DNA of 64,000 nt from Datura wrightii (taxonomy: Eukaryota > Streptophyta > Magnoliopsida > Solanales > Solanaceae). The stretch is taken from positions 138,015,001 to 138,079,000 of the forward strand of contig JASDFA010000010.1 of the NCBI GenBank assembly GCA_035772735.1, written 5' to 3'. Both the position numbers and the translations under genes were made by a program. Below, piece by piece: positions 45,491 through 55,761 of the stretch; positions within the stretch are counted from its first letter, which is position 1; every line of letters starts with the position of its first letter. The notes beneath the pieces were generated by a model. That model did no database searches. It had not been told where the DNA came from and worked only from the letters and a program-made list of their open reading frames with translations.

Positions 45491-47232
45491 GTACTTTGAA
45501 TGTACAAAGTATGTGAGATGAAACTAAAACATACATATACTTAATAATAGTAAACAGAACTGTAATACTGCAAAAAAAGACTGAAATCTGAAAGTCTTGA
45601 CTAGATTGAGAACCGTGATTGTACTGGACTGAACTGTGTTGTGGGAGGGACTATAACCGATATGTAACCACGTGAGCTAAACGTGGAGTCTAATGTATAC
45701 ACCCCATCGGAGAAAGCCCATTGTACCTTGCCAGGGTATAGTGGCTGAACTGAGTGATCACTGTCTGGAGCCCATTCGAGCTAATAACCTACGGTGGCAA
45801 TGTAGTTCTGCGAACCTAGGTACGTTGAACCTCAGTCCGCTTGGTGCTAAGTACTACTCCCATTAGAAACCTTGTTATATCTAACTAGATGATAGCTCAA
45901 AGTTAATATCCTGGGGCTAAGTCAAAACTACTTATCTGAAGTGTTCTGAGATTCAAAGGACCTGAAAGAAACTGTATTCTAGGACTTGTCAGAGTTTCTT
46001 TATTCAAAAGTGATGTAACAGTCTAAAGAATGACTAACAAGCTGATAAACTGATACAACTGAATTTAATAAAAGACTAATAAAGAGTCAAACTGATCAAC
46101 TAACATTTCTGGAGAATACTAAGTACTGACTGTAATACTGAGACTAAACATACTAAAGCATTAACTTTTTGTTCATGTATCTGTACTAACATTCATAATT
46201 CGAGTAAAAATATCATAACAATACAACATTCAAATGTGAGTTCTAAATCATGCAAGTTTTATTGAAATATCATACTAAGGATCAAGGTTAAGGAAGCAAT
46301 CTGCATGAATAAAACTAAGACATGAATTTCAGCTAGGATTGATCATGTAAATTCAAAGAAATAACAAGACTTTAGAATTTCTTAATTGACTGAAAATCCT
46401 AGCTTCAAATCTTCTACAGGGCTAGAATTTAGAAAGTTTTTTAAAAATAGTTAGGGACACAAGGGGGAAAGAAAAATCCTTGTTAAAATTCCACATACCT
46501 GAAGGAGGATCCCTTAGACTTGGCTTTGAAGATCTGAGAAAAGATAGATTCCCTAGCTCTTGCTTAGAACTAGTTGTTTGAGTTTCTTATGGTGAGTTTC
46601 TGCATGTTTTGGAAAGAATGAGGAGAGAGGGTCGTCTAATCCTCTAAATCCCCTTCTAAATATTCCAAATATGATGTAGTTTAGGAGTTAGGATCGTAGG
46701 GTTTTACAAAAAAGCCCCTGGAAACTGCTATTAAAAATATGCTATCATACAATCCGTGCTAGCGCTCGTGGTTAGGGTACTGCTCAATACCATTCTCTGA
46801 AGTTTTCCACAAAACTCTACCACGATCTGTGAGGTCATACTATGGGTCTTACTATGATTCATAGTTTCCTTAAAGCCTTTTGAACATTTCTCTAAAACTT
46901 AAATCACGACTCAATGGAACGATTCTTACCCGCCTACCACGAATCGTACCTTGGCTTTTGGTTTTCCCAAAATTTCCTAACCTCTTCTCTGAACTTTTCA
47001 AAGACTGGTCAGTACGATCCGTACGATGATGGTACGAATTGTGGCCTGCAGTCGTGGTTTCTCCTAGCTACCCATTCTGTTTTTCTTGACCCTTCTGTTA
47101 CGAGTCCTGGTACGACTCGCACCACTGTCCTATGAGTTGTACTGTGACTCATAGTGAGGCCTTTTTCCCAGTTTTTTGCATGATTACATTTTAAGTCTGA
47201 AGGCTAGTCCTAGGGATTTCTGGGGTGTTACC
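45491..47232 (-). repeat. 5' LTR of E, piece 3 (U3)
   Basis: It starts with the GTACT copy (45491-45495). The U3 block at 46745-47155 has palindromes GTACG-ATC-CGTAC (47012-47024) and TATGAGT/ACTCATA (47131-47153). The outer end reads GGGGTGTTACC, where GTGTTACA is expected. Confidence 0.82.
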
Positions 47233-48848
47233 CGTGGGCCTGAGTGCCTGAGCGTGTATTATAAGATGATATAGCATAGAAGGTATGTAGTTAGTACTTT
47301 GAATGTACTGAGTATGAGAGATTGTGCAATTAAAATATAAACATGCTAGTAAAAACTATAATTAATACTAAAATAACATGCAATGACCCTATCTGAATCG
47401 TGAGTGTTGTAAGCAGCCTGAATCTGAAAAATACAGTAAAACAAGTAAAAACTAGTTAAAGGTCGTGTACATATCCTGAAATCTGAAAATATTGAGATTG
47501 GACTAGGAGTTGTAACTATACTATGGGAGATCCTATTAACCAACATATAACTATGTGAGCTAAACGTGGAGTTTGATGTATACGACCCATCAAATAGAGT
47601 CCACTGTACCTTGCCAGGGTATAATGGCAGGTTTGTGTGATCATTAACTGAGCCCATTCGGGCTAAAGACCTATGATGACATGTAGTTTTGGGAACCTAA
47701 GTGCGCTAAACCCCGACCCACTCGGTACTAGTACTTCTCCCAACTGAAAACCTAATCATATCTAACTGTATCAATTGCTCGACATAGATGTCCTAGGACT
47801 AAGTCAGAACTACTTATCTGAAGTGTCCTAAGAGTCTAAAGCACCTGATAACTGAAAATATTGGTAATACTGATAACTAGTAAACTGAAAAGATGAAATT
47901 TCAAAGAATACTATGTACACTTATCATCTGAAAACATTGACTTTCATTCAAAGCATTTATGCTAAAATTCATACTCAAGTGATAATATCATGATAATATA
48001 ACGTTTCTAACCAACTTTTAAATCATATAACATTCAACCCAAAATCATGATAAATTAGGGCTGGAAATGAATATGTATCGTTGAAGCCAAAACGTGAATT
48101 TCACATAATACTAGTCATGGGAAACTTGAAGAATTACTATAATTAGGAAAATTCATAAGCTGCCTGAAAACCCTAACATATAACTTTCTATAGGCTAAAA
48201 ATAGTGAGGTTTTCTGAAAATACTTTGGGGCACAAAAGGAAATACCTTTGTTAAATCCCCACATACTTGAAGAAGAATCTCTTGGAATATGCCTTGAACC
48301 TGCTGAGAAGAGTGAAGAAACCTAGCTCTTATTTTTTAGAGAGGCTCTGCATTCTACGTATTGATGTTCTAAAATTCTAAGTGGGAAATGAGGGAGAAAC
48401 CATTTAACTCCCCCAAAATCCTCTAAAAGTAACCTCAAAACGACGTAGTTTAGGAGTAGAAACCTAGGAAATTGCAAAAATATCCTTAATAACTCGGACG
48501 GAAAATTCACCGAAGAGACATAACGGATCACCTAACAATTCGTTAGGTGGCTTCACGGGTTGTTTGATCCACTCGTTGCCACTGGAGAAAGATTCTATAA
48601 TTTTCTGCTTTTCACTTAACACTTCATCTTAATGATTCGTCATTACACTTAATCGATCCTTGCTCAAACCATCAAGACTATCTGAATCTAAAACTTTTCC
48701 TGAGTTCCCCCACCTAACGGCTCACTTGACGAGTCATAAAGTGTACTAACGAGTCACTTGATGACTCATTTTGTAGTCTACTGCAGTTTCTACAGTTTTC
48801 TCTGTTTCAGGCCTCCGATCTGGTCTTAGGAACTTTTGGAGTGTTACA
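47233..48848 (-). repeat. Element H: LTR fragment related to LTRs of B, E and J
   Basis: It begins in mid-LTR (CCTGAGCGTGTATTATAAG matches 39631 onward of E) and runs to a proper LTR edge GAGTGTTACA at 48848. It contains AAAACGACGTAGTTTAGG (48437-48454) and the palindrome CACCTAAC/GTTAGGTG (48529-48549). The abrupt start next to the outer edge of E suggests that E inserted into this older LTR. Confidence 0.75.
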
Positions 48849-50199
48849 ACTTTAATACATAAATAAGTATTATGAAGCCAATATTAGCATCTAATCACAT
48901 TAGAGATGTCACAAGGTAGCAATTGAACGAGTAACGGGTAGCATGGTTGTATAATACGTAAATACTTGGCTATTGCCATGTCTTCCTATTTTAAACTTTA
49001 AAACAACTCTTTATTCCTCTCCTTACTCTCCCTTACTTCCATAATCAATAAAAACACAAAAACAACTCCTAAACATTGTAATTCCCTCAACATTACAATA
49101 ATCACATTTAACTCATGATTTTCGATCATCGTCCTGTGAGTTCTTAATAAAACCAATCTATAATTCTTCATCAAAACTTATACATAAAGAGTGGTGAGAA
49201 TGGAAAGAACCTTACATCACTTGTATAGAGTTTTATTCTTTTTTTCTTGTAGTACTTTTAGGAGATTGAACTTCTCCTTCAACTATATCAAAGAGGAGAG
49301 GAAAATAACTTAACTTGCAAGAGTAAAAATGAGTAGCTAGATAGGGAAAAGAGGATTCCTTACTCCCTAAACTTAACCAACATAACAACTTAGCTTTTCA
49401 TAGAAGAACTGAGCCAAAACTAAGCAACTTTACTTACCTAAACTTGGAGAAAACTTGAATAACTTCAAGAATCCTAAAAAAGGAGAGAGGGGCGGCTATA
49501 GAGAGGTGAAAAGGAGAGAGCTTTTGTGAGCTGAAATTTTCTGAAAATGTTGGATATGTAAATGATAATTTAACTCAAATATATTCCTTTAAATTGGTCC
49601 CTTTGTCTGCAACTTTTGGACCTAATTTTGGGCTAAGTTGGGTTGACATTTAGGGCCAAACTTTTGTCAAATTTGTGGTTAGACTATGTTTAATCCATCT
49701 TTTGACTTCTTTTAAGCTTATTTTGGGCCAAAATATTGTCAATTAGGTGATTCATCAACTTGTCCCTTCAAGAACCTCAAAATTCTAAGTAGGTGATGCA
49801 CCTACTTGGCTTAAACTTTGGCTCTTTTGGGGCTTTAATTCACTTGAACTTTTTGGGCACATTTAATGTCACTTTGTTGGCCCAAATTTAAGCTTTATTT
49901 AGGATACTAATGTCTATTAATACATGTAGGTATTGTACCTACTTGACCCTCATAACTTGGTTTGTTTCGCTCAAATAGATGGTGCACCAACTTGCCATTA
50001 TAAGCTTAACTAAGTTGACAACCACCGGACTTCCTTTACTCTATTTCTCCCAACTCTTAATCGCCATACTTACTTAAATCTTATACAAACTTTTATTTCC
50101 CAAATTATAGGTTCAAATACCACCTTACCATCTCAAAAATAAATACTTTCGTCGACATTATCTTAGTCGTACATGTGTTAAAAAGTATGAGGCATTACA
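48849..50199 (-). repeat. Element I: LTR-like sequence, minus strand
   Basis: On the minus strand it starts TGTAATGCCTCATACTTTTTA (50199 leftwards), a start like that of many plant gypsy LTRs. About 1.35 kb can be assigned and the left side is cut by H. No polypurine tract lies to its right, so it would be a 5' or solo LTR. There are no coding signs. Confidence 0.5.
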
Positions 50200-50790
50200 C
50201 ATTTTTAGCACATTAAAACATCTTTTGGAATGTTACATTATTAGCATATTTTGTTAGTTTCTAGTTCTGTGTGTTATATGTGTCATAAATAGCCATAAGG
50301 GCAATGCTTAAATCTGCCAGATTAGGTATCATCAGTAACCACAAAGAAGCACTGGACTTATAAGATCCATTTAGGCATTAGCATACTTGAAGGACATTAC
50401 ATTAACATGTTGAGATCATACATGTCCTTTTTCAATTACTTAGTCTTTTAAACTAATTTTGGCTCATTTTTGTAATTAATAATATAAGGTTTGAAATTCA
50501 TTCAACATAAAGAATAAGGATTGTATGCACACAACTAATGAGATTTAGATAACATTCATGACCAATTTTTACTTATATATTATCTAGTAATAATCCTCTT
50601 GGAACATGACATCATGGCATGAAAGCACAAGAAACATAAGTCATTTAAGAGGGGCTTTGTTACTTTATAAATTAGCCAATCAATAGAAAGCCTAGAAAAT
50701 AATATATTTGTTTAAGCATATATCATTAGTCTTCAAAGTTCATTGTAGCACTTGGGTCATTGTATTCCTTTAATTTACATGTGCAAGCAA
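50200..50790. other. AT-rich stretch, nothing recognised
   Basis: No reading frame, repeat structure or element end that I can support. Confidence 0.5.
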
Positions 50791-50794
50791 GCTA

Positions 50795-51395
50795 TAAGGG
50801 CAGATAACGCATAGCGAGAGATCTATGAGGCATGTAACACATAAGCAAATGAGCTATGAGGCATACGAAATATAAGAAAGTGAGATGTGAGGCATGTGAA
50901 ATATAAGCAAGTGCATTGTGAAGTATGTAATATATAAGCAAGTGAACTATTATGCATAAGAACAATTGAATCATAAGAGTACATAACACATAAATAAGTG
51001 AGCCTCGAAGACACATAGAATGTGAGTTATACCTTATTATGCTTGGAGTATATTTCATTAGCTTTTAGAATACCTTACACATGATTCGTGATATTGTCTT
51101 TGGGATATTCATTAGCCCTTAGGCAAATGATATGTTATTATACTTGGATAGTTATACTTTACCTATGTTTTGCTAATTATTTAAGAGCAAGTGAGCTACA
51201 TGGGACATATGTCAAATGAGCCAATGAACCTCAAAAGACATTTTGGCACATGAGCCGCAAGAGGTATACATCACATGAACAAGTGAACCGCGAGGGCATG
51301 TAGCAAATGAGCCATGAAAGCAAAGCATGTAACAACTGAGCAAGTGAGGTCATGAGGGCATGTAGCAAATAAGTCATAAAGGCATGTAACAAGTG
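50795..51395. repeat. Degenerate minisatellite, about 30-bp units
   Basis: Words like GAGGCATGTAACACATAAG and CAAGTGAGCTATGAGGCATG recur with variation at about 30-bp spacing, in two blocks (50795-51015 and 51186-51395). Short open frames inside it are by-products of the repeat. Confidence 0.7.
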
Positions 51396-51599
51396 AGAAA
51401 GTGATTGTTATACTTAGCAAGTGATTCCTTCAAGACACATGACTTAGTATTTCAAATAAAGACATGTAACATTTCAATTGTAGATATATGGACAACTCAA
51501 ATAAAGGCATATGAATATCTCATTTGTGGACCAAAGTATAGGGCCTCATTTCTATCCTTCACACTATTGGATTTAATCACAAAATAACCTTCATTATGA

Positions 51600-52140
51600 T
51601 TAAAAAGTTGATGCTTAGCTGCAAAATTTCACTAATTTGCTATGAATCTTCCAAGGGCTCCAATAATTGGGGTATTTCCAACTACATACAAAATAAGAGC
51701 TTTCCTTCGCTCCTCATTCTCTTTCTCAATCTCATATTATAACTCAACCACAACTTCACCGTTCTGAATAGTAAAAGTAATGTATGGTAGTTCATAACTT
51801 TGACATACATCTTGGTTTTTGCAAACAAGTTGGTCCATGGTTTGGCTATTTTTTCCAACTTTGCTAGGTTAAGTTTTTTTATGCACCACAAGTTTTATTA
51901 ATCACTCTTAGATGACACAACTTCATTTGAGGTGGTTGTTATAGCTTGAACTCCTTCAAGTTTTGTAGATGTAACCCTGTAGGCACAACCTCAACAATAG
52001 GTGGAATAACCCTAGGTATACTCAAGCCTTTTGATGCAAACTCTCTGGTAGGAGTAGTGGTCTTTACCTTTGATGGATGACCAATCTCAACTATTGTGTT
52101 GAGGTGAGATTTGTGAACCAGGGTGGCCATGCTTTCCCTG
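51600..52140 (-). pseudogene. LINE ORF1 fragment (DUF4283-type, N-terminal part)
   Basis: Minus-strand pieces read SKVKTTTPTREFASKGLSIP, VEVVPTGLHLQNLKE and, in another frame, KPWTNLFAKTKM. The PW-NLF block marks the start of the DUF4283 domain found in ORF1 of plant L1-type LINEs. The rest of the domain to the left is lost, and no RT is nearby. Family assignment rests on these short blocks. Confidence 0.5.
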
Positions 52141-52504
52141 CATGTTCCCCTAGAGTTGGCATCTTCTCATCTTTTCTAATTTTGCCTTGAGAGCTTCTAC
52201 CATTTTAGGATCCTGTATTAGGCCTTTGTTGTTGAATTCTTCCGTCGTCCTTTGATTATTCTGTTTAGTGGCACACTTTAGAACACAATAACATGCACCA
52301 AAACAAAGAGAGAGAAGTGAGCAATGGATAGTCTTACATTGCCACATTATTTGCATGTAAAGTATGTACACCTTATTATTTTGATTGATTATTATCTATG
52401 AAGGGTCTAATATGTACATTTAAACTTGCATTAGGTGTTTAACACAAATATCTTAGTTGATATATTTACATGTGAAGTGATGACAAATTTAGGAGGTTTT
52501 GATG

Positions 52505-54699
52505 TGTAACACCCTAAAAGTCCCTAAGATTAGACTTGAGATTTGATACGGAGAAAATAGAAAAATCTGCACCAGGTCACAAAACAAGTCATTCAGTGAC
52601 TCATCGAGTGACCTAATAGGTCATTGAATGACCCGTTAAGTGGTGTTAAGTTGGAAAAATTATTATCTTTAGAAAGTCACGACGGATGATGGGATGAGAC
52701 GTTAGGACACCCTACAAGTCATTAAGTGACCCGTTAAGTAAACAACAGTGGAGAAAGTGTTGAAATCTAGTATACTTCACGGGTTGAGGGAATGAGTCGT
52801 CAAGTTCTTGACTACACGTTAGGTGACTCATTGAGTTGGGAAGGATCAGAGATTGAGTGTGGCTGCCAATAATGACGGGTCAGGGGACGACCCGTCAAGT
52901 CCCCGACGAATCATTCAGTCCCTCGTTGGGACTGGCAGGGTCATTTTTCCAGTCAGTTCATTAAGAGAGTTTTCGTAATTTTCTAAGTCCCTAACTCCTA
53001 AACTAAGTCATTTTGAACTTAAGAAGAAGGGATTTACTCATCCTAAACCCTCATTCTACTCCTAACCCTTTCATTAGAAGATCAAAGCCTCAAGTGAAAC
53101 AAGAATTCCCCATCTTCATCCTCTCCAATCTCTCTTGGCATTAAACCTACCAAGAATTCTTCAATACCAGGTATATAGGGCTATGAATGGGGAATTTCTT
53201 CCACCATCATATCTAAATTTCTCCTCTAAATCATGAATTCAAGCCTCTAATCAAGTGTATTGATTTTTAGGGTTTTAACCCAAATTCTATGATAGTATAT
53301 GTTATGTCTATGGGTCCAGTACCCTCATGTTCGAGTGAATGATTTAGGACTAATGGGCAGATTTTACACTCAATTTGATCATAAAACCATGATTTCAAGT
53401 TATTAGAAGTTATGTCCTACTATGCATGTTTTGTGAAAATTCAAGCCTACGATCCATGATTTCAAGCATGATGAGTTATCTAGTATGTATGAATGTTTAT
53501 GAACTCTTAACTTATGATTCCATAATTTTGACTTATGAAGTCTATTTCAAGTATGTACGATTCATGAATTGGGAAAGCCCATGCAAAGTAAGCATGCTTA
53601 TTATGATTTTAGCCAAGGATTACAAGATTAGATATGAAATGTTTTGGAGTCAAGACTCCCAATATTCAGATTTAAGCTATGCTTTGAGAATATGATTATA
53701 TGAGCAATATGCATATTTTTGGGAGTAGTGTCTAGCACCGAGTAGGCCGAGAATTTTGAGAACTGCGGTCTCTGAACTACGCCCCAACGTATGATATATT
53801 ATTGGAACCTCTCAAGAGAGTGTTTTCCCCACCCGAGGCACACCGTGATATCATACCTCATTCTTCCTTTACCCTGGAAAGGCTTAGGATGACTCTCCTC
53901 CATATGAGCAAGACGTGGGATCATCATGTGCTCATATATGGTGGTTGTTGGTTATGACGAGTCTCTCATTATTCCTCATAATTTCGGTTACTCATGTTCA
54001 TGACTTATGATATTATGTTTTATAGCATATTTGACCCAATGATCAGTTTATGAGCTTTTACTTACGATGTCAAGCATGAAAAATTATATAATTTCTATTT
54101 TTAAATCTTGGGTCATTATATCCAGGTTATGATGAATAGCTTATGATTATGTATATTTCAGATATATGGCCTTTAGCATGCAGTCCCTACTATCATGAGA
54201 AATCTTGATTTATATTTATGATTTCAATTAACGTTTCACAAAGCATGTTTTACTTACCTTACATACTCAATACATTCCAAGTACTGACCGCATACTCTAT
54301 GCTATATCATCTCATGATATAGGTTCGGGCGATCCATCCCAATCTCGTCGCTAGCTCGCACTCGCTCAGTTCAGTTCCATCTCGTTTTGGGTGTCCTCAT
54401 CATCCGAGGACATCTATCAGTTATGCTTGTTACGTTTTGTTTTAGTTTCAAACTTGGAGTTAGCTGGGAGCTTGTCCCAGCATCTCACCAGATATTAGAG
54501 GCTTGCAAATATAGACTTAGTATGTTTGGTGTTGTAATATTATCGCTTGATATATGCTTTATGATATTTAGTCTTCCGCTTATTCATCCTTATGTTAATT
54601 TTCGCTTGGTTATGCTATGTATGTACCATGGGTTAGCTTGGAGCCATTCATGGCTCTAGGTCCCGTGTCTCGATCTGGGTCCCAGCTAAGGTCGTGACA
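52505..54699 (+). mobile_element. Element J: solo LTR, 2195 bp
   Basis: TGTAACACCC to GGTCGTGACA, flanked by the target duplication TGATG (52500-52504 and 54700-54704). There is no second LTR or interior, so it is a solo LTR left by LTR-LTR recombination. Its start resembles the LTR of B (CGGAGAAAA, then CACCAGGTCACAAAAC). The U3 palindromes include GACCTA-A-TAGGTC (52610-52622) and GACGGGTC/GACCCGTC (52874-52896). GTACTGAC (54281-54288) and hairpin CTATATCAT/ATGATATAG (54302-54322) follow. It lies about 1.06 kb upstream of the PABN start codon. Confidence 0.92.
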
Positions 54700-54704
54700 T
54701 GATG

Positions 54705-55640
54705 TATTTGGCCAAATAGTAATAAAAGGTCTGTTTGGAAAGTCATTTGGAAATTGAAATTGGTATAATTACTAGGGTAGTAATTACACAGTATAGTAAC
54801 TACTATGACCTGTTTATTCGTCATAATGTAATTACAAGCATACTGTTTGATTACACAAGTAAAATTACGCAGTTAGATTAAAATTTTAAAATAAAATTAA
54901 TTATACAAAATTTTAAACTAATATTTAAGAAATATGTATCTTTATAAATGATATAAATTAGGTATTTAAGATGCACGTTGTCTCTTGAAAATATATTAAT
55001 TAATAAATATATATTTTTAACTGATATTTAACAAACAATTGAAATGTATTTTTGAACTAATAATATTCTAATGTAATCAATTATAAAAACTAAAAGTCAT
55101 ATTTTGTAAGAACATCATGGAATACATATTTGACAGAAATATTAATATTATAAATACAATATCATAAAATTATTTAAATATTTAGCAAAAAAATCTATTG
55201 ATTCTAACTGAAAAATTTATGACATGCATTATGAAATGACAAGTTAATACTACTAAAGTAAATACTTTAAAATCAAAAATAAAATATGAATTCAAAAGTG
55301 ATAAAAAAAGGAGAAGTTAACATAGTATTTTTATGACAAATTCCAACATTACTTCAACAAACATAATTAAATAAAAAGAAAAACATAACTCTACATATTA
55401 ATTCAACACTTAAATTTTATTTTAATTCAAAAATTAGAATAATAATATATTTATATTAAACAAATAAATTAAGAAAATAAAAGTACAAACAATTACATGA
55501 ATCAAGAAGTAAAGATGAAAAATGAAAAAAATGAAATGAAAGATAAATAATGCAAATGGAAAAAATATTTTTTAAAAATAATGAAAAGTAAAATTAAAAT
55601 AATAAAAAAATAAAAAATAAATTAAAATAAAAACAAAAGG
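54705..55640. other. AT-rich upstream region of PABN
   Basis: Very AT-rich with no gene. The first 170 bp (GGTCTGTTTGGAAAGTCA, then GTAATTAC) looks like the edge of a small DNA transposon, but I cannot find a matching inverted end. Confidence 0.4.
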
Positions 55641-55761
55641 GAAGAATTTCTACTTGCATGTTTTTTGGGTATTTTTCTTTAGTTTCCACCTATTAAATAA
55701 ATTTTACTGAGAGAAAGTCGCTGTATGTGGCGCTGCTGAGAAAGAGCCGAGAGGACCAGCG
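55641..55761 (+). promoter_or_regulatory. PABN core promoter and 5' UTR
   Basis: TTAAATAAAT (about 55694-55703) is a weak TATA-like box about 60 bp before the ATG. GC-content rises sharply from about 55710, consistent with a transcribed leader. The ATG at 55762 has G at -3 and G at +4. Confidence 0.5.

Larger units (their letters stand above)
25954..47232 (-). mobile_element. Element E: chromovirus, minus strand, cut by D, F and G
   Basis: The coding remains are at 25954-28731, the primer site at 28921-28932 and the 5' LTR in three pieces: 28937-28981, 39289-39682 and 45496-47232. Joined, these pieces give about 2.2 kb, the same LTR size as B and J. The pol end and 3' LTR lie outside the window beyond D. 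The frames are badly broken and the RT box reads FIDG, so the copy is dead. The right LTR end reads GTGTTACC instead of GTGTTACA. Confidence 0.85.
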
